From contig CAZVTK010000058.1 in NCBI GenBank assembly GCA_964629765.1, positions 1 to 25,281 on the forward strand: DNA of 25,281 bases. Direction: 5' to 3'. The notes beneath the pieces are model-generated. The model was not told where the DNA came from. It saw only the letters and a program-made list of their open reading frames with translations, and searched no databases. This stretch comes from RCIO01 sp964629765 (GTDB lineage: Bacteria; Pseudomonadota; Alphaproteobacteria; Rhizobiales; Rhizobiaceae). The position numbers and the translations under genes were made by a program. This document shows positions 1-6,927 of the stretch, piece after piece. Positions within the stretch are counted from its first letter, which is position 1. Each line of letters opens with the position of its first letter.

Positions 1-534
1 CAGCAGGACTATCCCGCCGCTACCGTGGTCGACTTTCTCACCGCCGTTCTCACTTACATAGTCCAGGGCGTCCCGCTGCTGGTATGGCTGTTCCTGCTGT
101 ATTTCGGCGTTGCGGCATTGGGTTTCGATTTTGGGCGCTGGACCGCGGTGGCAATAGCCTTCTCCATCTATGGAGGGGCATTTCTTGGAGAAGTCTGGCG
201 AGGGGCTCTGGCATCGGTGCCGAAGACCCAGTGGGAGGCCGGCGCGTCGCTTGGCATGTCGTTCGCCCAGCAACTGCGCTATACGATCGCTCCGCAGGCC
301 ATTCGCATCGCGCTGCCGCCGACGATCGGTTTCCTGGTCCAGTTGATCAAGAACACCTCGCTTGCCGCTGTCGTCGGCATCATTGAACTCACCCGCGAAG
401 GCCAGCTCACCTCGGCGGCGACGTTCAGGCCATTGACAGTATATCTTGTCATATCGGCAATATATTTTTCCCTATGCTTCCCTCTCACGCAATGGAGTCG
501 CTCGCTGGAGCGGAAGATGAATGCCTATAGTTGA
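1..534 (+). CDS. Polar amino acid ABC transporter permease (5' end outside window)
   Basis: This is the inner-membrane permease of a polar amino acid importer of the HisM/GlnP type. The reading frame is open from base 1, so the start codon lies upstream; 177 residues are visible. Hydrophobic segments lie at about visible residues 12-35, 42-60 and 150-165. The cytoplasmic EAA loop, which contacts the ATPase, is seen as EAGASLGMS followed by a proline-rich IAPQAIRIALPP stretch around residues 80-105. A typical family member has about 220-240 residues, so roughly a quarter is missing at the N terminus. The stop codon overlaps the start of the ATPase gene by 14 bases, which indicates one transcript and coupled translation. 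A second permease gene may lie upstream. The substrate cannot be read from this protein; the lyase downstream suggests an aromatic or imidazole amino acid. Confidence 0.93.
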   Translation, partial: QQDYPAATVVDFLTAVLTYIVQGVPLLVWLFLLYFGVAALGFDFGRWTAVAIAFSIYGGAFLGEVWRGALASVPKTQWEAGASLGMSFAQQLRYTIAPQAIRIALPPTIGFLVQLIKNTSLAAVVGIIELTREGQLTSAATFRPLTVYLVISAIYFSLCFPLTQWSRSLERKMNAYS

Positions 535-1252
535 GCTGAAAGACGTCACCAAGCGCTTCGGGTCCCTGGAGGTGCTCAAGGGCGTATCGCTGAGCGCCGA
601 AAAGGGCGAGGTCATCGCGGTGCTGGGCCGGTCCGGGTCGGGCAAAAGCACGATGCTGCGCTGCATCAACGGATTGGAGACCATCCAGTCCGGCGAGATA
701 TTCGTCGACGGCAAGAAAGTCAGCGCCCAGCCGCGCGAGCTGCGCCTGCTCCGGCAGAATGTCGGCATCGTATTCCAGAGCTACAATTTGTTTCCTCATC
801 TGTCGGTGGCCGACAACATCACCCTCGCTCCGCGGATCGTGAAGCGACAGGATCCGAAAGCCGCCCTCGCCGTGGCCAGGGAAGTTCTGCGCCGCGTGGG
901 GCTGGAGGACAAGATCGACGCTTTTCCCGAGCAGTTGTCGGGAGGGCAGAAGCAACGGGTTGCGATCGCCAGATCCCTGGCGATGCAGCCGAAAGTCATG
1001 TTGTTCGACGAAGTTACCTCGGCGCTCGACCCGGAATTGACCGGGGAGGTCCTGAAAGTTCTCGAGCTCATGGCCAGCGAAGGAATGACGATGATTCTGG
1101 TGACGCACGAGATCGGCTTCGCGCGTCGGTTCGGCTCGAGGGTCGTCTTCATGCATCAGGGGAGGATTTGGGAGGAAGGGATTGCGAAAGAGGTACTGGC
1201 GAAGCCGAAAACGCCGGAATTCGAGAATTTCCTCAATGCGGTTATGCATTGA
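521..1252 (+). CDS. Polar amino acid ABC transporter ATP-binding protein (GlnQ/HisP type)
   Basis: This is the ATPase of the importer, 243 residues and cytoplasmic, a normal length for the GlnQ/HisP family. All nucleotide-binding motifs are visible: Walker A GRSGSGKST (residues 36-44), Q-loop near residue 86, signature LSGGQ (139-143), Walker B LFDE (161-164), D-loop SALD and the switch histidine in VTHEIGF (H196). FDEVTS replaces the commoner FDEPTS, a variant known in amino acid importers and not a sign of inactivity. The ATG at 521 lies inside the end of the permease gene. Twenty bases separate the stop from the binding-protein gene. The three genes form one operon. Confidence 0.96.
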   Translation: MPIVELKDVTKRFGSLEVLKGVSLSAEKGEVIAVLGRSGSGKSTMLRCINGLETIQSGEIFVDGKKVSAQPRELRLLRQNVGIVFQSYNLFPHLSVADNITLAPRIVKRQDPKAALAVAREVLRRVGLEDKIDAFPEQLSGGQKQRVAIARSLAMQPKVMLFDEVTSALDPELTGEVLKVLELMASEGMTMILVTHEIGFARRFGSRVVFMHQGRIWEEGIAKEVLAKPKTPEFENFLNAVMH

Positions 1253-1272
1253 TATAACAAGGAGAAGTTGAG

Positions 1273-2055
1273 ATGCGTTGGTTACACACAGCCGTGGCCG
1301 CTCTTCTTGCCACGATGACGTTCACTCTGCCGGTCAAGGCCGATCGGCTGCAGGAGATTATATCCAGGGGCGTTGTCCGGATTGCAGTTCCGCTCGACCT
1401 GCCGCCCTTTGGCTACCAGGACGAAAGCCGCAATCCGACGGGTTTCGACATCGAAATGGCCCAGGCGGTCGCAACGGCGCTCGGCGTGAAGCTGGAGTTG
1501 CAGCAGGTGACGGGCGCGAACCGGATTCCGTTCCTGCTGACCGACAAGGTCGACATCGTCATCTCCAACCTGGGAATGACGCCGGAGCGGGCAAAACAGA
1601 TCCAGTTCAGCGCGCCATATGTGAACACCTATATGGGCGTCTGGGGTCCCAAGGCTCTTAACGTCACGTCGGCCGCCGAGCTCGGGTCGCATGTCGTGGC
1701 CGTCACCCGCGGAAGCACCGGCGATCTGATGCTGACCGCCCTGAACCCGAATGCAAACATCATGCGGACCGACGACGACGCGACGGCGGCCACCGCATAT
1801 CTTTCGGGACAGGCGGAGTTTCTGTGCAACACCGACATTGCGATGCTGGCGCTGACCAAGCAGAATCCGAACGGGGATTTCGATCTGAAGTTCAGGCTGC
1901 GCAACAGCCCGGCCCACATGGCCGTGCAAATGGATCAGCACAATCTCGTGCGCTGGCTGGATACGTTCATTTATTTCTCGAAGAACAATGGCGACCTCGA
2001 CCGCCTGACCCAGAAGTATCTCGGCGCTCCCATGGAGGCGATGGGCACGTTCTAG
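1273..2055 (+). CDS. Periplasmic amino acid-binding protein, ABC transporter family 3
   Basis: This is the periplasmic receptor of the upstream importer, 260 residues. The N terminus is a Sec signal peptide: a basic MRWLH start, a hydrophobic stretch to about residue 20, and a likely cleavage after VKA (residue 23). There is no lipobox cysteine, so it should be soluble. The mature part has the family 3 pattern: an early aspartate-proline loop with PPFGY, TGFDIEMAQAVA near residues 56-67, and the MTPERAKQIQFSAPY region typical of these proteins. AAGGAG at 1259-1264 is a strong ribosome binding site 8 bases before the ATG. Two strong stem-loops follow the gene, as is common after binding-protein genes, which need more product than the membrane subunits. 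The ligand is not decidable from sequence. Confidence 0.95.
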   Translation: MRWLHTAVAALLATMTFTLPVKADRLQEIISRGVVRIAVPLDLPPFGYQDESRNPTGFDIEMAQAVATALGVKLELQQVTGANRIPFLLTDKVDIVISNLGMTPERAKQIQFSAPYVNTYMGVWGPKALNVTSAAELGSHVVAVTRGSTGDLMLTALNPNANIMRTDDDATAATAYLSGQAEFLCNTDIAMLALTKQNPNGDFDLKFRLRNSPAHMAVQMDQHNLVRWLDTFIYFSKNNGDLDRLTQKYLGAPMEAMGTF

Positions 2056-2066
2056 ATCCGGCCTTG

Positions 2067-2095
2067 CCGGCGCTGCTTGCAGCAGGCAGCGCCGG
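2067..2095 (+). terminator. Perfect 10-bp stem-loop after the binding-protein gene
   Basis: CCGGCGCTGC (2067-2076) and its exact complement GCAGCGCCGG (2086-2095) enclose a 9-base loop, 12 bases after the stop codon. No T-run follows, so it is unlikely to be an efficient intrinsic terminator. A role as a 3' stabiliser of the importer mRNA, or as partial attenuation before the lyase gene, is more likely. The structure is seen; the function is inferred. Confidence 0.6.
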
Positions 2096-2101
2096 TTGGA
2101 C

Positions 2102-2122
2102 CATGGCTCGGATCGAGCCATG
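2102..2122 (+). repeat. Second perfect 9-bp stem-loop in the same gap
   Basis: CATGGCTCG (2102-2110) and CGAGCCATG (2114-2122) form a perfect inverted repeat with a GAT loop, 6 bases after the first stem-loop. It could fold in RNA as a tandem partner of the first hairpin, or act as a protein-binding palindrome about 70 bases before the lyase start. No U-tract follows. Confidence 0.5.
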
Positions 2123-2189
2123 TGTTCGGCCGAGGCGTCGCAGACGAGAGCTGCTTCCATATCGCCATTCAGTTTCAAAGAGACCAATC

Positions 2190-3818
2190 ATGACCGTGTA
2201 TATCGACGGCTTGACGATGACGCTCGAGGACGTCGTTCGCGTGGCCCGGCCGCAGGACGGCGCCTTTGCCACCGCCGAGCTCGCCCCTGCCGCTCGCAAG
2301 AAGCTCGACGAGACGCGATCCATTATCGATCGGCAATGGATGAACGACGAGACCCCGTTGATCTACGCGTTCAACACGGGGGCGGCGGCCTTCAGGAACC
2401 GCCGTGTCCTGGTGCAGGACCTGGAGCAACTCCAGCGCAATATAATCTATTCGCATGCGACCGGCGCGGGAGAACCTTTTGCCGAAGACGCGACCAGGGC
2501 GATGATGCTTCTGCGCGCCAATGCGATTGCCTCGAATTTTGCGGGATCCCGCACGGAGATCGCCGATCGGCTGCTGACATTTCTCAATCATGGATTGCAC
2601 CCGGTCATTCCGCAGAAAGGCTCCGTGGGAGCCTCGGGCGACCTTGCGCCGCTGGCTCACATGGCTGGCGCGGTCTGCGGCTTCGAAGAGGCGGAAATCG
2701 TCTACAAGGGGCGCAGAATGGGTGCCGTCGAGGCCATCGAGGCTGCCGGCCTCGAAACCGGCGTCCGGCTCACGGGCAAGGACGCCGCGGCCCTGCTGAA
2801 CGGAACGGCGACCTCGCTCGCGGTGGCGGCACTGTCGGTCTACGACATGCGTGAACTGCTGAAGCTTGCCGACATCGCCCTTTGTCTGTCGCTGGAGGCC
2901 ATGCGCGGCGAGACTGCCGCATTCGATGCCCGCTTGCATGCCGCCAAGCCTCATCCCGGCCAGGCCAAGGTGGCGCGCAACGTCCTGCGCATTCTTGCGG
3001 GCACGAAGCGGTGCAGCGCGGAAGCCCGGGACGTTGTCTTTCCCTCGGAGAGCCGCGAGCCGGGCACGCCGGCCCCGCCGCGCGTCCAGGATGTCTATTC
3101 GCTCCGGTGCGCGCCGCAGGTTCACGGTCCGGTCGTCGATGCGCTGGAATATATCGAGCGCATCGTCGTCACGGAGATGAACGCGACACAGGACAATCCG
3201 CTGGTCTTTCCGGACGGCGATGGCGGTCTGGTGACGCTCGCCGGCGGCCATTTCCATGCGCAGTATCTCGCCCAGGCGATGGATCTGATGGCCATCGCGC
3301 TTGCGGATCTGGGCTCCATTTCGGAACGAAGGCTGGCGCGCCTGATCGATCCTGCAATGAGCTACGGCCTGCCGCAAAACCTCGTAGCGGGGGCGCCGGG
3401 ATTGAACACGGGTTTTCCCACCGTCCAGTGTTCCATGTCGGCTCTGGTCATGGAAAACCGCCACCTCGCAACGCCCGGCTCAGTGGATTCGATTCCGGGC
3501 AAGGCAAACATCGAGGATCATATCTCGAACTCGACCTGGTGCAGCCGCAAGGGCCGTACCGTTCTGGAGAACGTCCAGCAGATCGTGGCGGGCGAGTTGC
3601 TGATGGCGGCCCAGGCGCTGAGCCTTGTCGAGCCGCTGGTGGGGGCCTTCCCTCTTGGCGCGGGAAGCCGGGCCGCATTCGATGCAATCCGGGCCGAGAT
3701 TTCGCCCTGTCTGGATGGAGATCGCTGGTATGCAAACGACATGCGCCGCGCTCTCGAGCTGGTGAAAGGCGGCCAGATCGTGAAGAAGGTGGAGGCGGCC
3801 GTCGGTCCGCTCGAGTGA
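2190..3818 (+). CDS. MIO-type aromatic amino acid ammonia-lyase, histidine ammonia-lyase-like
   Basis: This 542-residue cytoplasmic enzyme belongs to the HAL/PAL/TAL family, which removes ammonia from histidine, phenylalanine or tyrosine to give the 2,3-unsaturated acid. The MIO cofactor triad Ala-Ser-Gly is at residues 148-150 in GSVGASGDLAPLAH. Also present are the catalytic-loop Tyr59, Ser-His at 88-89 as in HAL, Asn204 in LLNGT, Tyr303 and Arg306 in DVYSLR, and Glu442 in NIEDHIS. That glutamate matches the HAL imidazole-binding residue, where PAL and TAL usually have another residue. Oddities: the usual YGxNTGFG loop reads YAFNTGAAA, and there is an extra segment at about 283-297. The reading frame stays open upstream to 1824, inside the binding-protein gene, but homology begins at the ATG at 2190. 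No strong ribosome binding site is seen. No other hut gene is nearby, so histidine is likely but not certain. Confidence 0.9.
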   Translation: MTVYIDGLTMTLEDVVRVARPQDGAFATAELAPAARKKLDETRSIIDRQWMNDETPLIYAFNTGAAAFRNRRVLVQDLEQLQRNIIYSHATGAGEPFAEDATRAMMLLRANAIASNFAGSRTEIADRLLTFLNHGLHPVIPQKGSVGASGDLAPLAHMAGAVCGFEEAEIVYKGRRMGAVEAIEAAGLETGVRLTGKDAAALLNGTATSLAVAALSVYDMRELLKLADIALCLSLEAMRGETAAFDARLHAAKPHPGQAKVARNVLRILAGTKRCSAEARDVVFPSESREPGTPAPPRVQDVYSLRCAPQVHGPVVDALEYIERIVVTEMNATQDNPLVFPDGDGGLVTLAGGHFHAQYLAQAMDLMAIALADLGSISERRLARLIDPAMSYGLPQNLVAGAPGLNTGFPTVQCSMSALVMENRHLATPGSVDSIPGKANIEDHISNSTWCSRKGRTVLENVQQIVAGELLMAAQALSLVEPLVGAFPLGAGSRAAFDAIRAEISPCLDGDRWYANDMRRALELVKGGQIVKKVEAAVGPLE

Positions 3819-3836
3819 TCCGCGCTCGATCTCCGT

Positions 3837-3855
3837 CGCCGGATGCCTCCCGGCG
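3837..3855. terminator. Weak stem-loop between convergent genes
   Basis: CGCCGG (3837-3842) and CCGGCG (3850-3855) pair across a 7-base loop in the 102-bp gap between the lyase and the convergent ubiV. The stem is short and lacks a T-run on either strand. It is the only candidate terminator here. Confidence 0.3.
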
Positions 3856-3920
3856 GCGGGCAGGCAGCACCGTCCCTGTGAAGGCGTAATGATCGGCCAG
3901 CCGTTCAGGAGCGCAGCCGT

Positions 3921-4838
3921 TCAGTGGACCGCGGCGGCCGCATGCCATCCCGGCCTGCCGTGGGCATAGCCGTCGACCATGGCTCCCGGCAGGTCGAGGC
4001 GGGAGAGCGCGAGGCGGGCGCGTTGCGGCTCCTCCCGCCCGTCGAGCAGGGCGCGATAGGTCGCAGCCACTTCGACCATGTCGCAGCCATGCGGCGACAG
4101 GCGCAGGCGGCGGATTCCGTGCGCGGCAAGCCCGGCGGGTGCGAGGCAGAGGGCATGCACCTGGCTGGAAAGCGTCTGCACGCCGTTGATCGCGAGGAAA
4201 GCCTGTCCGTCGAGCGTGTCAACGGCAAGCCCGTCCGCGTCCTTTTCGCAGGTGAACTGGCAGGAATCCTTGTGCAGGCCGTGCAGCCGCGCGTGATAGC
4301 ACCGGCCTGAAATGGCCAGCGGCAGCCGGCCGAAGGCGAACAGCTCGAATTCGATGTCCTCGCAGGCCGCAGCCATGGCGCCGACGGCGGCGAGCGACAG
4401 CTCCACCGGCGGGCAGATGCCGCGCGCGCCCTGCTCCGCCATGAAGCGCGCGGTAGCCTCGTTGTAGACGTTGAGGAACGGACCGGTCACGAACGGACGG
4501 TCGGCGCGCGACGGCAGCGCGGTGACATCGTTGACCTCGACCAGCCTCTCGTCGCCGCACAGCTCGGCGATGCTGCGGCGCTCGCGCACCGTCGCCGGCG
4601 CGGCCAGCGTGGAAAGCACGACCTCCTTGCCGGCGCGCTCCAACCGCTCGATGATGTCGGGCCAGCACGGATCGGAGAAGGGCATGCGCTTGCCGCACAC
4701 AACCTCGCCGACATGGACCCGCTCGACCGGGGCCTCGTCGGCGATGCGGCGATAGAAGTCGGCGAGCCTTTGCGCCGGCCAATGGAAGAAGACGGGGCCG
4801 AGCGTCAGCGCGATCGCGGGCACGGTTTCGCCTCCCAT
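3921..4838 (-). CDS. ubiV: UbiV, O2-independent ubiquinone hydroxylation protein (peptidase U32 family)
   Basis: UbiV and UbiU form a heterodimer carrying iron-sulfur clusters that is needed for the ring hydroxylations of ubiquinone when oxygen is absent. The protein has 305 residues. The four cluster ligands are visible: Cys48 in EVVCGK and Cys180, Cys193, Cys197 with spacing C-x12-C-x3-C, the spacing of the characterised E. coli protein. The N terminus (TLGPVFFHWP) and VGEVVCGKRMPF are typical of UbiV. It is the last gene of the leftward unit. A single base separates the ubiU stop from its ATG, and GGAGG with an extended TGAT lies directly upstream within the end of ubiU, so translation is probably coupled. 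The cysteine set separates it from YegQ/RlhA-type U32 proteins. Confidence 0.93.
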   Translation of the reverse strand: MGGETVPAIALTLGPVFFHWPAQRLADFYRRIADEAPVERVHVGEVVCGKRMPFSDPCWPDIIERLERAGKEVVLSTLAAPATVRERRSIAELCGDERLVEVNDVTALPSRADRPFVTGPFLNVYNEATARFMAEQGARGICPPVELSLAAVGAMAAACEDIEFELFAFGRLPLAISGRCYHARLHGLHKDSCQFTCEKDADGLAVDTLDGQAFLAINGVQTLSSQVHALCLAPAGLAAHGIRRLRLSPHGCDMVEVAATYRALLDGREEPQRARLALSRLDLPGAMVDGYAHGRPGWHAAAAVH

Positions 4839-4839
4839 A

Positions 4840-5823
4840 TCACCTCCATGTCTTCCTGTAGGCGCCGGTGGTCTGCCGGCCGCCCTCGGACTGGCCGGCG
4901 AGAATGCGGTCTATCTCGACCGCGTCGCTTCCCGTCTCGATCGCGTCGAGCGCCCGTCGGAAGGCGCGCACCACCTCCCCGACATAGGCCTTGCCGCGCT
5001 GGCGCCCCTCGATCTTGAGCGCCGTGACCCCGGCCGCCTTCAGCCCGGCGATCAACGGGCCGGCATTAAGGCTGACGGGATCCTCGAACAGATAGCCGGC
5101 CTTGCCGCCGGCCGCGAACCGCCCCTTGCACAGCGTGGGATAGCCCGCCGGCTCGCCGGGCGCGTAACGGTCGATGGTGAAGCCGGAGAGCCTGGCCGCC
5201 ACGCCGTCCCGGTCCTCGTCGTAGCTCACCGCCTCGGGCGGCGAGCAGACGCCGTTGAGGTTGGGCGACCGCCCCGTGGCGTAGGAGGAGAGATAGCAGC
5301 GCCCTTCGATCATCACGCAGAGGCCGCCGAATACGAAGGCTTCCGTTTCGACCTCGATGGCGCGGTTGAGCGCGGCGATCTCCTGCACGGACAGGACCCG
5401 CGGCAGCACGACGCGGCGCACGCCGAAGCTCTTCGCGTAGAAGCCGATGGCCTCCGGCGTCGCCGCGGCGGCCTGCACCGACAGATGGAGACGGATCTGC
5501 GGATGGTTGCGGTGGACATGGTCGAGCACGGCGATGTCGCCGGCGATGATCGCGTCCGCGCCGCAGGCGGCGGCGGCATCGGCGGCGCGGCGCCAGACGT
5601 CGACTCCGCCGGCTCGCGCGAACGTGTTGATGGCAACCAGCACCCGGGTCCCGTGGGCGTGGGCGAAGCGGACGCCTTCGGCCAGCTCGTCGACGGAGAA
5701 GTTGAGGCCGGGGAAGTTCCTGGCGTTGGTTTCGTCGCGGAAGCCGCAATAGACGGCGTCCGCGCCGGCCTGCACGGCGGCGCGCAGCGTCGCCGGCGTG
5801 CCGGCCGGGCAGACGAGCTCCAT
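4840..5823 (-). CDS. ubiU: UbiU, O2-independent ubiquinone hydroxylation protein (peptidase U32 family)
   Basis: This is the partner of UbiV, 327 residues, close to the usual length of about 330. It starts MELVCPAGTPATLRAAVQAG, the standard U32 beginning. The cluster cysteines are at 169, 176, 193 and 232, with spacings x6, x16 and x38, as in the E. coli protein. The ATG at 5823 is chosen because it gives this exact register. An in-frame GTG at 5841 would overlap the ubiT stop as GTGA and add six residues, and is a real alternative. The frame remains open far upstream into ubiT and beyond, but that extension has no U32 homology. The gene is 14 bases from ubiT and one base from ubiV, so the three form one unit. 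Confidence 0.94.
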   Translation of the reverse strand: MELVCPAGTPATLRAAVQAGADAVYCGFRDETNARNFPGLNFSVDELAEGVRFAHAHGTRVLVAINTFARAGGVDVWRRAADAAAACGADAIIAGDIAVLDHVHRNHPQIRLHLSVQAAAATPEAIGFYAKSFGVRRVVLPRVLSVQEIAALNRAIEVETEAFVFGGLCVMIEGRCYLSSYATGRSPNLNGVCSPPEAVSYDEDRDGVAARLSGFTIDRYAPGEPAGYPTLCKGRFAAGGKAGYLFEDPVSLNAGPLIAGLKAAGVTALKIEGRQRGKAYVGEVVRAFRRALDAIETGSDAVEIDRILAGQSEGGRQTTGAYRKTWR

Positions 5824-5837
5824 GCGCGGCCCGCCGG

Positions 5838-6380
5838 TCACGGCTCCCGCCTGACGGGCGCCGACGCCGCAAAGCGCCTCACCGTGTCGAGCCCTCCCAA
5901 TATGCCGGCATCCAACAGTCGCGCCAGCGTCCCGCCGACGCCGATGAAGTCGGACGGGCGCAGCTCGGCGTCCTCGATCGCGTTGCGCAGCGCCAGCACC
6001 GCCTCGGTGCGGCCGCCGATCGAGATGACCCGGTTGAAGAACAGCGCATCGCCGTCCGCTGTCCCGTCCAGCAGCGCCAGCAGGGCAAGCAGCGGCCCGC
6101 GGATGACGACGCCGCAGGTCGCGGCCTCGCCCTTGCCGGCGGACCGCACGACCGACCGCTCCGCGTCGGGCACGACGACGAAGGCGAAGGAAAGATCGGC
6201 GGGATCGATGAAGTAGCGCTCGCAGCGATAGTCGCCGAGGCGCTCGAACAGGGCCGGGCGGCGCCGCGCCAGAGCGCGCAGGCGAAGGGTCAATACCGGA
6301 CCGAGCGGCAGGCCCGCGACCGCGGGCAGCAGGCGCCGGACGAAGGCGGGAAGTCTTGTGTCCGCCGCCTGCATCGTCAT
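5838..6380 (-). CDS. ubiT: UbiT, SCP2-domain accessory factor for anaerobic ubiquinone synthesis
   Basis: UbiT is a small protein with an SCP2 sterol-carrier-like lipid-binding fold, required with UbiU and UbiV for ubiquinone synthesis without oxygen; it probably handles the lipid intermediates. Here it has 180 residues, near the family size of about 170-175. The SCP2 region covers about residues 45-150, with the conserved DLSFAFVV strand, the GDALFFNRVISIGGRTE segment and a leucine-rich stretch before it. The ATG at 6380 overlaps the stop of the upstream DUF6455 gene as ATGA, and GGGGGC lies four bases upstream, so translational coupling is likely. A second in-frame ATG is two codons downstream. 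The identification rests on the SCP2 features and on immediate linkage to ubiU and ubiV. Confidence 0.9.
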   Translation of the reverse strand: MTMQAADTRLPAFVRRLLPAVAGLPLGPVLTLRLRALARRRPALFERLGDYRCERYFIDPADLSFAFVVVPDAERSVVRSAGKGEAATCGVVIRGPLLALLALLDGTADGDALFFNRVISIGGRTEAVLALRNAIEDAELRPSDFIGVGGTLARLLDAGILGGLDTVRRFAASAPVRREP

Positions 6381-6811
6381 GCTTGCCCCCGGCCTGCCAC
6401 CTCCGCAGCGAGCCGGGCGAGGCTGTCGCTGTTGGGGCAATATTGCCGGTATCGGCGCGCGAAATCGCCGGTGGCGAGGTCGCGCCGGCAGCGGCCGCGC
6501 GCAAGACATGCGGCGCAGGTACGCTCCATATTCCGGTGCCAGGGGATATGGCGGACATAGAAGGCGTCGACATCCACGCCGAGCGAATCCAGGCCGTGCT
6601 CGAGAAGATCGACCGAGGCGCAAGGCGACCGCAGCGCCAGGGCAAGGTCGCCATGCGACATGCCGGCTTCGGAGAGGATGCGAGCCCGCTCATGCGGATC
6701 GAGCGCATTGACCTCCTTCATGACGGCTCTTCCGCGCCGCCGGTCCTTGCCCAGCGCCATCGCCGAGCGCCACAGGTTTCGCATCGCGGCAATCACCGAT
6801 CCGGTCGACAT
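6377..6811 (-). CDS. DUF6455 family protein, cysteine-rich, first gene of the ubiTUV unit
   Basis: This 144-residue protein of unknown function carries a DUF6455 domain in its C-terminal two thirds, a family common in denitrifying alphaproteobacteria. The C-terminal part has HIPWHRNMERTCAACLARG and four cysteines at 99, 102, 108 and 125 (C-x2-C-x5-C-x16-C), with a fifth at Cys64. This looks like a metal or iron-sulfur site, but the ligand is inferred. No signal peptide or clear transmembrane helix is seen. The ATG at 6811 is preferred over an in-frame ATG at 6895 because AAGGAG lies 8 bases upstream and because the longer form would run through the NnrR-type palindrome. The stop overlaps the ubiT start. 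Being first and coupled to ubiT, it may be a regulator, cluster carrier or assembly partner for the UbiUV system. Confidence 0.85.
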   Translation of the reverse strand: MSTGSVIAAMRNLWRSAMALGKDRRRGRAVMKEVNALDPHERARILSEAGMSHGDLALALRSPCASVDLLEHGLDSLGVDVDAFYVRHIPWHRNMERTCAACLARGRCRRDLATGDFARRYRQYCPNSDSLARLAAEVAGRGQA

Positions 6812-6836
6812 GACGATGGCTCCTTCCCTTTTGAAC

Positions 6837-6842
6837 AGTCTA
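6837..6842 (-). promoter_or_regulatory. Predicted -10 element of the leftward DUF6455-ubiTUV promoter
   Basis: If the activator site at 6862-6881 is centred at -41.5, the leftward start point falls at 6830. The hexamer at -12 to -7 then reads TAGACT on the minus strand, four of six matches to TATAAT. The predicted leader is 19 bases and includes the AAGGAG site at 6820-6825. Placement was counted by hand and is a prediction. Confidence 0.45.
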
Positions 6843-6861
6843 GCGGGCCGGACGCCCGCGC

Positions 6862-6881
6862 TCTTTGCGTTTGCGCAAAGA
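6862..6881. promoter_or_regulatory. FNR/NnrR-type palindrome between divergent units
   Basis: The core is TTGCG-TTTG-CGCAA (6865-6878), extended to perfect 8-bp arms (6862-6869 and 6874-6881) around a 4-base spacer. The half-site TTGCG-N4-CGCAA is that reported for NnrR in alphaproteobacteria; classic FNR sites read TTGAT-N4-ATCAA. The centre lies 60 bases from the DUF6455 ATG and 56 bases from the UbiD-family ATG, so one site could control both units. NnrR responds to nitric oxide, which fits nnrS and anaerobic ubiquinone genes. The palindrome is seen; the protein that binds is inferred. Confidence 0.8.
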
Positions 6882-6927
6882 ACGCGCCGCAGCACCGTGT
6901 CATTGGCTCGGCGTTCCGGGCCGTTTC

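Noticed and set aside
1824..2189. Possible N-terminal extension of the ammonia-lyase into the binding-protein gene
   Set aside because: The extension translates the 3' end of the binding-protein gene in another frame plus the two stem-loops, and lyase homology begins at 2190.
5824..6708. N-terminal extension of UbiU by about 295 codons on the same frame
   Set aside because: The region is occupied by ubiT and the DUF6455 gene in another frame; starting at 5823 places the cluster cysteines exactly as in E. coli UbiU.
6865..6927. Upstream ATG for the UbiD-family protein at 6865
   Set aside because: It lies within the activator palindrome, and the added residues do not look like the family; the ATG at 6928 matches the usual start.
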